A stretch of 64,000 nt of DNA from Paenibacillus cookii (GTDB taxonomy: Bacteria; Bacillota; Bacilli; Paenibacillales; Paenibacillaceae): positions 1-64,000 of the forward strand of contig NZ_BORW01000011.1 of NCBI RefSeq assembly GCF_018333375.1. Direction: 5' to 3'. The position numbers and the translations under genes were made by a program. The first letter of the stretch is position 1. Each line of letters starts with the position of its first letter. Positions 1-9,234 of this stretch are shown here, in pieces. The notes below the pieces were generated by a model, which saw nothing but the letters and a program-made list of their open reading frames with translations, made no database searches and was not told where the DNA came from.

Positions 1-79
1 TGTGGTAGACTTCACCTTAAGGGTGCTCCTCTCTTTGGGTGATGTGTTCTCGACAAACACCATTCTACCAAAGATTTGA

Positions 80-490
80 GCACTTTTTCATATTTTCAAA
101 GAGCAGTACTTTCGAAATTCAGGATTATTTGATTATGTCATTTATAAAGAGAATGGCGATTTACGTACGGCTAATTTTGAAGCTAACGGAACACCAAGTG
201 TTCCTAAAGGTGAAGAAATCATCTTAACGGGAACTGGGCCTGAACCTGTTGTTGTAGCAATGCCAACTCAGTATTTCAGAGGTGAAGTGAGTGACGAGCC
301 CGCTTTTGCTCGAGTGACAATAAATCAAGGGGAAAGCTATCGATTTACGAATATTGGAAATACCCAGAAGTCAATTTCAAGTAACGGATCTACCAAGGAC
401 AAATTCGATTATGTCATTTACAATCCGGATGGGACGGAGAGTAAGCGAGGGAAGCTATTTGCCGAGCTCCCGTTCCATTATTGTACATGA
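80..490 (+). pseudogene. 3' fragment of a surface/secreted beta-sandwich protein
   Basis: This frame is open from 80 to the stop at 488-490 and runs in from a stop at 77-79, so it has no start in the window. It carries two copies of the motif FDYVIY followed by an acidic or Asn/Gly turn (near 131 and 404), and a segment with GEVSDEPAFARVTI between them, which suggests tandem beta-sandwich repeats. The frame ends abruptly inside the second repeat, where the Rhs reading frame takes over in another phase. I read this as the remains of a gene broken upstream and fused out of frame to the Rhs fragment. The exact family is not recognised. Confidence 0.4.
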
Positions 491-3185
491 CTATACTTCG
501 GCTGGACAGCTCCAAACGCTAACGGACGGTTCTGGACAGAAACAAACTTATGAATACGATGCTGGTGGCAGAGTGACCAAAATCCTTTTTAAGGATAGAA
601 CCCAAGCTACCACTGCTTATGACGATTTCAACAACCGAATTACCCGTACCGCTCCAGACGGTATCATAACCAAAGAACAATATAATCCCTTTGGCTTGCT
701 TGCGGAAGAACAAACAGCCGATTCTGTCTACAAGTATACGTATGATAATGAAGGGAATATCACGTCCTCAACGGATGCGGAAAACAATATAACTAAATAT
801 GACACTGATGCTTTTGGGCGCTTGACCCAAACGAATTACGCTGATGGTACAAGCAGTAACGTTACTTATAATGTCGTGGAACGTACGACAACCTATACGG
901 ATGCGGCAGGAAATAAAATCAGAGAAAAAAGGGATTTGCTTGGCCGCCCGCTGGCAACGGAAGAATGGAAAAATGGTGCATTTACACCTTTAGAAAAACG
1001 GGAATATGATTTAGCTGGCGACGTTACGGCTGTAATTGATGGTAATGGGCAGCGTACTCAGTACACGTACGACGCGCTTGGAAATATATCAACCGTCACG
1101 ACTCCGGATCAACGTGTTTTCCGTTATATGTACAGCAAAACAAGTAATTTGACGAGCATCATGTTGCCGACCAATGAGACCGTGTTCAAGCAACATGATG
1201 AATTGGGGCGGTTAATCAAGGAAACGGATTCCAAAAGACAGACAACAACTTATTTCTATGATCAACGCAGCAATTTGGTCAAACTGATTGACAGACAAGG
1301 CCGTACGACCGAATATACCTATTCCAACGAAGATATGTTGACAGGCATCAAAGGTCCAGATATTTCGGTAACCTATACGTATGATAATATGGGTCGCAGA
1401 AAATCAATGACGGATGAACATGGCACCACTTCATACAATTACTCGGCTGCGAACGGAATGCTGCAAAGCTTGAGTTACCCGGACGGGACACGAATCGATT
1501 ATGAAAATAACAAGCAGCAGCGAATCGGCTATTCTGTAACGGGGTCCAAAGATGCAGCTTTACAGGTACGCAGTGAACTGGATAACATGAACCGGGTCAT
1601 TGCCATGGACGTTACGGTAGGCTCGGGAGTCAGCGGATTAAGAGCGGCAGCGGCGTCCCCGCTGGATCGAATGACATTCGACTACAGCGCCAACAGTATG
1701 CTGAAAGGTCAATCTTTCGGCAACGGTTTACGGACAGGATACGATTATAACGGTTATGACTTATCCGGAATGCAGATTCAACAGAACGGCAAAACGCAGC
1801 ACCAATTCGGATATACGTATGACAATAACAAAAACATCATTTCACGAACTCAAAACGGCAAAACCGATCAATATACGTACGATCCGTTAAACCGGATCAA
1901 AAGCGAATCCGGCAGCCAGAACGAAACATATTCCTATAATGCAAACGGCAACCGCGTGGACCATGGCAGCGGGAAAATTTATGGACTTAAAAATGCCGAG
2001 TATACCTATGACAGCCAAAACAGACTGACGCAGGTTCAGGGGGAAGGAAAAAAGGTAACCTATCGCTATGATGGAGATGGACTGCTATACGAACGAACTG
2101 AAGGTGATGAAACAACCCGTTATTATTATGACGACGAAGCCAAGCTGATTGCCGAAGCCAGTGTTTCCGCATCCGGCAAACCGGAGACAACTTACATTTA
2201 TGTCTACGACCTGAACGGAGAACTCAAGTCACGACTCGACAAGAAAACCGGAAAACTCCAATATTACCAGCTGAACGGCCATGGGGATGTCATTGGATTG
2301 GTGGATGCTGACGGAAATACGCTGAACAGCTATACCTATGACATCTGGGGCGGTCCGCTTACCGAGGAAGAAACAGTCCCGAATGTGCTGCGTAATTCAG
2401 GTGAATATTGGGACAATACAACAGGACTACAATATCTGCGGGCGAGATGGTATGACCCTGGAACGGCACGGTTTATGGGTGAGGATACGTATAAAGGCGA
2501 ACTGTCCGATCCGCTTTCGTTGTATTTGTATACGTATGTTGCGAATAATCCGTTGAGTTATGTGGATCCGAGTGGGCATGCGGGGCGCCTCTTTGACTTT
2601 CGTGGAGGTTCTGGAGGAGCCAGAAATTTTGGCGGTGGTGGTGAACGCGGCGGAGGCGTTGGATCAATAAGGGTTACAAATATAACCACCAAGCTTTCGT
2701 CAGGACCTTATAAAGTCAGCAGTCCTAGTAAAATTGTTGTCAAAAATAGTTTAAACAATTTCCCTGTTAAGGCTGCCTCGAATAAAAGTTACTTTACTCC
2801 GAAATATTTAAATGTGAGTAATGTAGTGAATAAGGGGACGGGAAATGGTGCTAAACTCAGTAGTTCAACTAATCCGAATGATTATCTGAACACTGCCTTA
2901 AAACGGCAAGGGCTTGACAAAGCACCAAGTAATTTCAAAGAAAAATGGTCTCAAGATGGATATGATTATGAAGTTCGGATTCATCCTGCTGACCCTAAAT
3001 ACGGGAAGCAAGGAGACATCTATCGAGTAGCAAGGCGTGAACAAGGCACAGATGCAAATGGTCAAGGAAGGGGTTGGGAGTATATGGATTCGAATGGTAA
3101 CTGGCATTCTACAAGTAGCTTAAAACCTCAGAACCCGTCCTATAATGCTCAAGCTGCCGCAGATACACATATTCAACTTAAGTAG
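411..3185 (+). CDS. Rhs-repeat polymorphic toxin, 5'-truncated
   Basis: Contains many YD repeats (forms such as YTYDALGN and YTYDNMGR) from about 500 to 2300, then the Rhs core with YLRARWYDPGTARFMGED and the hyperconserved end NPLSYVDPSGH near 2540-2580. After the core the sequence becomes AT-richer and diverges, as expected for an exchangeable toxin tip of about 200 residues. The tip ends with a GWEYMDSNGNWH motif that resembles polymorphic toxin type 30, a tentative assignment. There is no signal peptide or N-terminal delivery region. The frame opens without a ribosome site inside the preceding broken gene, so the chosen ATG is nominal and the protein may not be made. An immunity candidate follows 11 nt downstream. 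Confidence 0.7.
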   Translation: MSFTIRMGRRVSEGSYLPSSRSIIVHDYTSAGQLQTLTDGSGQKQTYEYDAGGRVTKILFKDRTQATTAYDDFNNRITRTAPDGIITKEQYNPFGLLAEEQTADSVYKYTYDNEGNITSSTDAENNITKYDTDAFGRLTQTNYADGTSSNVTYNVVERTTTYTDAAGNKIREKRDLLGRPLATEEWKNGAFTPLEKREYDLAGDVTAVIDGNGQRTQYTYDALGNISTVTTPDQRVFRYMYSKTSNLTSIMLPTNETVFKQHDELGRLIKETDSKRQTTTYFYDQRSNLVKLIDRQGRTTEYTYSNEDMLTGIKGPDISVTYTYDNMGRRKSMTDEHGTTSYNYSAANGMLQSLSYPDGTRIDYENNKQQRIGYSVTGSKDAALQVRSELDNMNRVIAMDVTVGSGVSGLRAAAASPLDRMTFDYSANSMLKGQSFGNGLRTGYDYNGYDLSGMQIQQNGKTQHQFGYTYDNNKNIISRTQNGKTDQYTYDPLNRIKSESGSQNETYSYNANGNRVDHGSGKIYGLKNAEYTYDSQNRLTQVQGEGKKVTYRYDGDGLLYERTEGDETTRYYYDDEAKLIAEASVSASGKPETTYIYVYDLNGELKSRLDKKTGKLQYYQLNGHGDVIGLVDADGNTLNSYTYDIWGGPLTEEETVPNVLRNSGEYWDNTTGLQYLRARWYDPGTARFMGEDTYKGELSDPLSLYLYTYVANNPLSYVDPSGHAGRLFDFRGGSGGARNFGGGGERGGGVGSIRVTNITTKLSSGPYKVSSPSKIVVKNSLNNFPVKAASNKSYFTPKYLNVSNVVNKGTGNGAKLSSSTNPNDYLNTALKRQGLDKAPSNFKEKWSQDGYDYEVRIHPADPKYGKQGDIYRVARREQGTDANGQGRGWEYMDSNGNWHSTSSLKPQNPSYNAQAAADTHIQLK

Positions 3186-3196
3186 AGGGTGACAAA

Positions 3197-3577
3197 ATGG
3201 AGACATTAGAGACTAAAAAAGTTGTTGAAGATATTAACACGTTCATTAGAAGCCAACTATGGTTAGACTTTGAAGTATTGCAATACGATAAACAAAAGCT
3301 GACCATCATAGGTAGCATCGATATTTCTAATATGCATGACATAGAGATAGTTTTTGAAGATATCTTCTTTGTATCTTTGCCAATTGAATGGAAGACGGAT
3401 ACTTCAAGACAAGTACTTTCTATTTTAGAAGGGGAAAAGGCAATAATACTAAACAAGAAATTTCAGGTGGAACAAGGGTATAGCATTTTTGCTTTTGCCC
3501 CCGAAGATTATCCCGATGATTTTGGATGTTATGTTTGTGCGAAAAAAATAACATTTAACCTGACCTCTGAAAAATAA
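3197..3577 (+). CDS. Putative immunity protein for the Rhs toxin tip
   Basis: A 126-residue acidic, soluble protein starting 11 nt after the Rhs stop, with an appropriate ribosome site (AGAGGGTGAC) before the ATG. No signal peptide or membrane segment is seen. I do not recognise its family by sequence. The assignment rests on position: in polymorphic toxin loci the gene immediately after the toxin tip normally encodes the cognate antidote. It has the same low GC content as the toxin tip, suggesting both moved as one cassette. A hairpin terminator follows. Confidence 0.55.
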   Translation: METLETKKVVEDINTFIRSQLWLDFEVLQYDKQKLTIIGSIDISNMHDIEIVFEDIFFVSLPIEWKTDTSRQVLSILEGEKAIILNKKFQVEQGYSIFAFAPEDYPDDFGCYVCAKKITFNLTSEK

Positions 3578-3588
3578 GTGCTTTCTCT

Positions 3589-3625
3589 ACCTTGATTGGC
3601 TTTATGCCTTTCAAGGTTTCTTTTT
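3589..3625 (+). terminator. Terminator after the Rhs immunity gene
   Basis: Inverted repeat ACCTTGA (3589-3595) and TCAAGGT (3611-3617), followed directly by TTCTTTTT. Suits rho-independent termination of the toxin/immunity unit. Confidence 0.6.
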
Positions 3626-3642
3626 GGTTGGTGGGGCTACCC

Positions 3643-3999
3643 AGTGACGAACAGTTCATTTTATATGACTCTGATAAACTCGCAAGATATGCAGGAATAG
3701 CCCCTATCAGAATGAGTTCGGCCGGTAAGGAAACGATGAAAAAAACAAAACAGGGCAATCGAAAGCCATACGATACCTTTTACAACCTAGCTGTCCAACA
3801 AGTACAAGTATGTAAAGGAAGTAAAATTCCTCGTAACCCAGTGTTTTACGCTTATTACAATCAGAAGCTAAAAGAAGGAAAATCCAAGTCTCAAGCCCTT
3901 CTTTGCATTATGAGAAGATTAGTCAGAATAATCTATGGTATGATGAAAAATAAGACGGCTTATATCATTCCAGATCAATCAAAAACATTAGCTAGTTAA
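3643..3999 (+). pseudogene. IS110-family transposase, C-terminal remnant
   Basis: The frame encodes the C-terminal Transposase_20-type part of an IS110/IS116/IS902 transposase: DKLARYAGIAPIRMSSAGK, then a basic stretch, NPVFYAYYNQKL, and a helical end with RRLVRIIYGM. The whole N-terminal DEDD catalytic half is missing, and no start or terminal repeat is seen upstream, so this cannot be an active element. It sits between two toxin/immunity modules, consistent with an insertion and deletion that separated the second toxin tip from its Rhs body. Confidence 0.75.
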
Positions 4000-4102
4000 T
4001 CAAATGGGGTTGGCGGTCGAATAAATTGCCATCCTTTCATTAAGTACATTTTTAGATATTCCTAAGGGTAAAGGAGAAGGTAAAACTACAGTTGGTAGAT
4101 GG

Positions 4103-4396
4103 ATGTCAGAAGATGAACTTTCAAAAATGACTAAAACAGGCAAAGTACAAGAAAGTTATTCTGGTACTACCCATGTAGCCCACCCATCTAATCCTAGTGC
4201 TTTTGGAAAACAAGCAAAACCAGGAAGTGTGTACGCTGAATTTGATGTTCCATTATCATCTTTGAAGCCAACTAATGAAGGATGGGCAAAAATTATAGGA
4301 CCAAACAGTTTAGAAGGGCGTTTAGCAGTTAAAAAAGGTCTACCAATACCACAAATGCCATCCGCTACTAATATACGAACGATAAGGATGAAGTAA
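4103..4396 (+). CDS. Orphan polymorphic-toxin tip, TreTu-like
   Basis: A 97-residue frame that resembles the C-terminal tip of Rhs-type toxins. It has GRWM just before the nominal ATG, then VYAEFDVPLSSLKP and a C-terminal PQMPSATNIRTI segment, a pattern I associate with the TreTu family, linked to ADP-ribosyltransferase-type toxins. The reading frame extends upstream to 4025 with no ribosome site before the ATG. It is therefore most likely a displaced tip lacking the delivery scaffold. It is followed after one base by a probable immunity gene. The family name is from memory of motifs and should be treated as tentative. Confidence 0.5.
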   Translation: MSEDELSKMTKTGKVQESYSGTTHVAHPSNPSAFGKQAKPGSVYAEFDVPLSSLKPTNEGWAKIIGPNSLEGRLAVKKGLPIPQMPSATNIRTIRMK

Positions 4397-4397
4397 A

Positions 4398-4694
4398 ATG
4401 TTAACTTTACTAAAGGAATGGTTATCTCAAAACGAGAAAAAACTTGAGGGGCTAGGTATCAAGTTAGATGATTTAACTTATTCTGTAGAAGGTTCACCTG
4501 ACCCTAGCCTAAGTGTTGACCATGTATCAGATAGTTCTATGGGAAGAATTACTGTTTGGAGTTCAAAAAAAATAGATATTGAAGTAATAGACTTCAATAC
4601 AGGAGATACTAAGCTTTATGAACAAAAGGAAATAACCGATGATTTTCCTAACTTTGATTTATTGTTAGAGAATTATGTAAAGAATATGCAATGA
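4398..4694 (+). CDS. Probable immunity protein, TriTu-like
   Basis: A 98-residue acidic protein whose ATG begins one base after the stop of the orphan toxin tip, so the two are translationally coupled. It contains SSMGRITVWSSKKIDIEVID followed by an acidic C-terminus. Its size, acidity and position fit a toxin antidote, and it resembles the partner (TriTu-type) of TreTu toxins. Retaining an antidote after loss of the toxin scaffold is common, because it protects against kin that still deploy the toxin; that is inference here. Confidence 0.5.
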   Translation: MLTLLKEWLSQNEKKLEGLGIKLDDLTYSVEGSPDPSLSVDHVSDSSMGRITVWSSKKIDIEVIDFNTGDTKLYEQKEITDDFPNFDLLLENYVKNMQ

Positions 4695-4700
4695 TAACTA

Positions 4701-4740
4701 GAGGGTGGCTTGTTTAATTAACAGGCTACCCTCATTTAAT
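4701..4740 (+). terminator. Terminator after orphan immunity gene
   Basis: Long inverted repeat GAGGGTGGCTTGTT ... AACAGGCTACCCTC (4701-4733) with two mismatches, followed by ATTTAAT. The T-tract is weak. Confidence 0.5.
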
Positions 4741-4800
4741 ATTTGTGACAGGTATTTTAGGTAACCTAGTACCGAATAGACCGCTTGTTATTTATTGAAT

Positions 4801-4917
4801 ATGGATAACCAATGTAAGCCCTATATTGTTTTCTTGGATGATCGATTAATAGCACAGTATCATTACCTTCAGCATTTAAATGGTGACATTATGGATGATA
4901 TTTTAAGTTTTGTTTAG
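4801..4917 (+). CDS. Small hypothetical ORF or gene remnant (38 aa)
   Basis: An ATG at 4801 opens a 38-codon frame ending at TAG 4915-4917. The product begins MDNQCKPYIVF and looks protein-like, but there is no ribosome site and no recognised family. It lies in the scrambled left region and may be a remnant of a larger gene. Confidence 0.2.
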   Translation: MDNQCKPYIVFLDDRLIAQYHYLQHLNGDIMDDILSFV

Positions 4918-4975
4918 GGTCAAGGACAGGATGGACAATTTTGATTAAACAAGGTGTTTCTGGTGAGGGAATTCC

Positions 4976-5554
4976 ATCAAAAGAAAACTTATTTTATTTT
5001 TGCATTCATCGCTTGACGGGTTTGTAGAGGGGCCAAACGGCGAAATGGACATTGGCTGGGTTTCCTACGATGCCGATTTGGAAAAACACGCGAAAGAAAT
5101 TCTGAGTACTGCCGACACGGTCATTTGGGGACGCGGGACTTATCAGATGATGTACGGTTACTGGCCGTCCGTGCCATCGAACCCGTCAGCTTCGCAGCAT
5201 GAACTGGAACATGCCGAGTGGATCGATAAGACACATAAAATCGTTTTCTCCACAACGCTGGAGAAAGTCGAGTGGAACAATTCCAGGCTGGTGAAACATA
5301 ATGTGAAAGAAGAGATCATGAACCTTAAACAGCAGCCAGGCAGAGACATGGTCATCCTCGGCAGTCCTAGGTTTGCCCACTACCTTATGGGGCTGGATAT
5401 AATTGATTAGTACAAAATCACGGTTTCTCCTGTCCTGGTCGGAAGCGAATTGCGGTTATTCCAAGGCATCAAAGAGAAGATCAATCTTAAACTTATCGAA
5501 TACAAAACTTTTGATTCCGGGGCCATTGGTCTCGTTTACCAGACGGTTAGATGA
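4976..5554 (+). pseudogene. Dihydrofolate reductase-like (RibD C-terminal) protein, inactivated
   Basis: The frame reads like a complete RibD_C/DHFR-family protein: KLILFLHSSLDGFVEGPNGE at the N-terminus, DTVIWGRGTYQMM in the middle, GRDMVILGSPRFAHYLM, then a C-terminal YKITVSPVLVGSELRLF segment. Two lesions are visible. The codon where the start should be (4976-4978) is ATC instead of ATG, and an in-frame TAG at 5408-5410 interrupts the family motif after DIID, where related proteins have an acidic residue (a GAG to TAG change would do it). Sequence resumes in the same frame to TGA at 5552-5554. A residual frame could start at TTG 5000, but would lack the C-terminal strand. Confidence 0.75.
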
Positions 5555-5678
5555 CCTTGTTTCGTAGATTAGAATGCCGTCGCGAACGAATAATGAAACG
5601 CCCCTGAGAATCACCCGTATGCGGCATGAGGCTCACGGGAACGATAACGCAACGACGATAACGCACTATAGAGAGTTG

Positions 5679-5716
5679 AAGGCAGCCGGCCCTATTTTTT
5701 GGCCGGCTGCCTTTCT
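5679..5716 (+). terminator. Bidirectional-type terminator between pseudogene and lysR
   Basis: Perfect 11-bp inverted repeat GGCAGCCGGCC (5681-5691) and GGCCGGCTGCC (5701-5711), followed by TTTCTT. Just upstream (5640-5664) is a direct repeat of ACGATAACGCA. Confidence 0.75.
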
Positions 5717-5815
5717 TAATTTACGGACGGCGTGAGTTCCCCTATATAAAAATTTCGCCCAATATTCAATACACGAGTAAGAAAAAGACGTGACTGCCGC
5801 GACGGGGCGACTTGT

Positions 5816-6700
5816 TTACGGCACCATTTCGATGAATTTGGTTGCCGCCGCGGAAATCGGGAGGTTGCGCATGACCATGATCCCGACTTTGGAGGGCGGG
5901 ATTTCGACGTCCAGCTTGACCTCGAACAGCGAACCTTCCTTCAACTCCTTGGCCACGAATTCCCGCGTGACGTAAGAAATGCCGAGCCCCCTGCGGGCAA
6001 ACTCGATGAGCAGGTCGACGCTGCCGACCTCGATGTCTGGCTTCAGCTCGTGGCCGTATTTTTCGAACAACTCGTTGATCGCCATTCGGACCCGGCTGTT
6101 GCGCGAAAATAAAATGATCGGATATTTCATCAGTTCTTCCATCGTCAACGTCTGCCCGCCCAGCTCCGCATACCGTTCGCCGGCGACGAAGCAGTCCTGA
6201 AGTTCGGTGCTTTCGGTCACCTCCAGTTGAGCGTCCACGATCGGCATCCGCACGACCCCGAGGTCGATCCGGCCCTCCTTCAGGTAGGAGATGACCTCCG
6301 GCGTCGTGCCGTGCTTCAAATGCAGCTTGATGCCCGGATAACGCACGTGAAAGTCTTCCAGATACGGGAGGAGGTAATGCTTGAACAACGAATCGCTGCC
6401 GCCGATGCGAAGCTCGCCGCTTTCGAGGCTTTTGAGCGCTTCCATTTTTTCTTCGGCCAACGAAATGAGAATTTGGGACTGCTCGATATACGAAAAAAGA
6501 ATTTTGCCTTCCTGCGTCAGCGACACGCCTTTGGCGTTGCGGTAAAAAAGCGTGAGGCCGACCCGCTCCTCCAGCTGCTTGATGGCATGGCTGACGCTGG
6601 GCTGGGTCAAGTACAACGCCTTGGCCGCTTGCGTCAGGCTCCCCGTTTTGGCCGCCCAATAAAATACCTTATACAGCTCATAATTATTAGTCATAGACAT
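5816..6700 (-). CDS. LysR-family transcriptional regulator
   Basis: 294 residues, the usual LysR length. An N-terminal winged helix-turn-helix is seen at about residues 20-45 (GSLTQAAKALYLTQPSVSHA), followed by a LysR substrate-binding domain with the typical RIDLGVVR segment. It is transcribed divergently from zwf with 141 bp between the start codons, the classical arrangement for a LysR activator controlling its neighbour, so control of zwf is plausible but not shown. The effector cannot be read from sequence. Confidence 0.85.
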   Translation of the reverse strand: MSMTNNYELYKVFYWAAKTGSLTQAAKALYLTQPSVSHAIKQLEERVGLTLFYRNAKGVSLTQEGKILFSYIEQSQILISLAEEKMEALKSLESGELRIGGSDSLFKHYLLPYLEDFHVRYPGIKLHLKHGTTPEVISYLKEGRIDLGVVRMPIVDAQLEVTESTELQDCFVAGERYAELGGQTLTMEELMKYPIILFSRNSRVRMAINELFEKYGHELKPDIEVGSVDLLIEFARRGLGISYVTREFVAKELKEGSLFEVKLDVEIPPSKVGIMVMRNLPISAAATKFIEMVP

Positions 6701-6841
6701 GATCTATATCTCCTCAGAAATATATCAATTACGTGTATGGTACTTATTTGTATTATAGTGAATCCAAGACATAGAAACCAGAGTGGAACCGGCGAAGTCT
6801 TCACCCTCGTCCCAAAGCTCTGAAGGAGGGAGAAAATCGAA

Positions 6842-8377
6842 ATGAATCCTACCACTTTCGTATTGTTTGGAGCCACCGGGGATTTGGCCAAGCGCAAAAT
6901 CTACCCGGCTTTATATCATTTATATATCCATGGAAAACTGCCTGCGTCTTTTTCCGTGATTGGACTTGGGCGAAAAGAGCTGAACGACGAGACGTTCCGC
7001 GCGCACGTCCAGCAGTCGCTGCATGATTTTTACCGTCTGGAGGTCCAAGAAGGCGACACGCTGCAAGCTTTTTTGGGTTTGTTCGGCTTTCATGTCCTGC
7101 ATATCGACCGCGGGGAGCATTTTGTTCAGTTGAAGGAACGGGTGGAGCGCTGGGAGAAGGAACAGGAAGGAGCGGCCAACCGCTTGTTTTATTTGTCCGT
7201 CGCCCCGGACTTCTTCGGCACGGTCGCGTCCCAAATCGAGCAGAGCGGCCTGGGCAGCGTCACGGGCTGGAAAAGGCTCGTCATCGAGAAGCCCTTCGGG
7301 CATGACCTGGCTTCGGCGCGGGAGCTCGACAGCCAACTCAGCCAGGCGTTTACCGAGGACGAGATTTACCGGATCGACCATTACCTCGGCAAACCGATGG
7401 TCCAGCGGCTTGAAGCGCTCAAACAGGCGAATCCCGTCATTCAGGCGCTGTGGACCAGCCGCTACATCGCGAACGTCCAGATCACGGCCGACGAAACGGT
7501 CGGTGTGGAAGACCGCGCCGGTTATTACGACAAGGCGGGGGCCATTCGGGACATGTTCCAAAACCATATGCTCCAGCTGCTTATGATGTTGTCGATTCAT
7601 GTTTCGAACAGCAACGCGACGGCCGAAGATATCCGACTGAAGAAAAAGAACGTGCTGGAAGCTTTGGAGCCGCTGGCCAGACAGGACGTGCACACGCGCA
7701 TCGTGCGCGGCCAATATACGGCGGGATCCATCCAGGGCAAGCCGGTGCCAGGGTATACTTCCGAGCCGGGCATTTCGCCCGATTCGACGAACGATACGTT
7801 TATCGCGGCCAAGCTGAACATCGACAATTATTACTGGAGGGGCGTGCCGTTTTATATCCGGACGGGCAAACGCCTGAAATCGAAAAACACGCGGATCGTG
7901 ATCGAATTCAAGGAGCCGCTCCGCTCCTCGGCTTCCGCGGAGGATTCGAGCGTGCCGAACCTGCTGGTGTTCGAGATCGGTCCGAACGAAGGCATCACGC
8001 TGCAGCTGAATACGAAAGACCCGCATCATAAAGGCGAATTCAAGCCGGTTCATATCGACATGTTCCCGGACCGCGCAGAAGCGCAGGAGGCTTACGAAAC
8101 GCTGATTCATGACGCGCTGAACGGCGATTCAACGTTTTTCGTGCATTCGGATGAGGTCGATTTGTCCTGGCAGTGGGTTCAGCCGATCCTTGAAGCGTTT
8201 GAAGCGGGCGAAGTGCCGCTTTATCCGTATCCCGCAGGTTCCCACGGTCCGGAGGCAGCCAACGAGCTGCTTGCCCAGGACGGTTTCCACTGGTGGTTCG
8301 ACGAACCGTCCGAACAGGAGGCGGCAAATGCCGCAGAGGCGCGGAAGCAGCCCGTTGAGCATGTCACGGCCAGCTGA
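6842..8377 (+). CDS. zwf: Glucose-6-phosphate 1-dehydrogenase
   Basis: 511 residues, full length for the family. The N-terminal dinucleotide-binding motif GATGDLAK lies at residues 10-17 and the substrate/active-site signature RIDHYLGK at 177-184, with the catalytic His in DHYLGK. The enzyme oxidises glucose-6-phosphate to 6-phosphogluconolactone with NADP+, the entry step of the oxidative pentose phosphate pathway, in the cytoplasm. The ribosome site GGAGGGAG precedes the ATG. The next gene, fsa, also handles pentose-phosphate/fructose-6-phosphate carbon, and the downstream sucrose operon would feed both. A short Ala/Glu-rich C-terminal extension is family-typical. Confidence 0.95.
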   Translation: MNPTTFVLFGATGDLAKRKIYPALYHLYIHGKLPASFSVIGLGRKELNDETFRAHVQQSLHDFYRLEVQEGDTLQAFLGLFGFHVLHIDRGEHFVQLKERVERWEKEQEGAANRLFYLSVAPDFFGTVASQIEQSGLGSVTGWKRLVIEKPFGHDLASARELDSQLSQAFTEDEIYRIDHYLGKPMVQRLEALKQANPVIQALWTSRYIANVQITADETVGVEDRAGYYDKAGAIRDMFQNHMLQLLMMLSIHVSNSNATAEDIRLKKKNVLEALEPLARQDVHTRIVRGQYTAGSIQGKPVPGYTSEPGISPDSTNDTFIAAKLNIDNYYWRGVPFYIRTGKRLKSKNTRIVIEFKEPLRSSASAEDSSVPNLLVFEIGPNEGITLQLNTKDPHHKGEFKPVHIDMFPDRAEAQEAYETLIHDALNGDSTFFVHSDEVDLSWQWVQPILEAFEAGEVPLYPYPAGSHGPEAANELLAQDGFHWWFDEPSEQEAANAAEARKQPVEHVTAS

Positions 8378-8445
8378 TTAAGGCAAAACGGATCACCTAA
8401 TCCAACAAAAAACGATAAAAAAACATTTTCGGGAGGTTGCATTTC

Positions 8446-9111
8446 ATGAAGTTTTTTATTGATACCGCCAATTTGCAGGACATCCAATCCGCCTACAAAA
8501 TCGGGGTGTTGTCCGGCGTGACGACGAACCCGTCCCTGGTCGCCAAAGAAGGCGTCAAATTCGAGGACCGCATCGCCGAAATTTGCCAGGCCGTTCCTGA
8601 GGTCGAATCGGTGTCCGCCGAAGTGACGCCGGATGCGGAAACCGCCGAAGAGATGATCGCGCAGGCCAACGAATTGATCAAAATCAACGGCAACGATCCG
8701 AAAATCACGATCAAGCTGCCGATGACCCTGGCGGGTCTGGAAGCCTGCCGTTATCTGTCCCGGAAAGGCGTCAAAACGAACGTTACCCTGATCTTTACGG
8801 TCAATCAGGCGCTGCTTGCGGCCCGTGCCGGAGCAACGTACGTATCGCCTTTCCTGGGCCGGCTCGATGACATTTCGGAAGACGGCGTGCTGCTGGTGGA
8901 CAAAATCGCGCAGCTGTTCCGCACCCATAACCTCGACACGCAAATCATCGCCGCATCGGTCCGTCATCCGGACCATGTTACCCGCGTAGCGATGGCGGGC
9001 GCCCACATCGCGACGGTGCCGTTCTCCGTCATTGCGCAGCTGGCGAAACACCCGCTGACCGACCAAGGCCTCGTCAAATTTGCGGCCGACTGGAAAAGCA
9101 GCGTGAAGTAA
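8446..9111 (+). CDS. fsa: Fructose-6-phosphate aldolase / small transaldolase
   Basis: 221 residues, matching the short TalC/FSA-type transaldolase family. It starts [10 protein letters not shown], has GVTTNPSLV at about residues 24-32, and the Schiff-base lysine in ITIKLPMT (K90). The start at 8446 was chosen because GGGAGG lies ten bases upstream; the in-frame TTG at 8437 has no room for a ribosome site. The enzyme transfers or releases dihydroxyacetone units; sequence alone does not separate transaldolase from aldolase activity. Likely cotranscribed with zwf (68 bp gap) and terminated by the strong hairpin that follows. Confidence 0.9.
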   Translation: MKFFIDTANLQDIQSAYKIGVLSGVTTNPSLVAKEGVKFEDRIAEICQAVPEVESVSAEVTPDAETAEEMIAQANELIKINGNDPKITIKLPMTLAGLEACRYLSRKGVKTNVTLIFTVNQALLAARAGATYVSPFLGRLDDISEDGVLLVDKIAQLFRTHNLDTQIIAASVRHPDHVTRVAMAGAHIATVPFSVIAQLAKHPLTDQGLVKFAADWKSSVK

Positions 9112-9123
9112 TTCTACAAATGA

Positions 9124-9183
9124 AAAAAAGGCAATCTCCGCGGTGCTGTCCAAGACAGACCGGGAGATTGCCTTTCTTTTTTT
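9124..9183. terminator. Bidirectional terminator between fsa and the sodium symporter
   Basis: AAAAAAAGGCAATCTCC (9123-9139) pairs with GGAGATTGCC (9163-9172) followed by TTTCTTTTTTT. The A-run on one side and T-run on the other let it serve both convergent genes. Confidence 0.85.
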
Positions 9184-9234
9184 ACCCTTGTTATGCGATA
9201 CGCATGCGAAGATGGTATCTCGAGAGACGTTCCC

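Noticed and set aside
6920..8110. A 396-codon minus-strand frame
   Set aside because: Antisense shadow of zwf, whose motifs are all intact.
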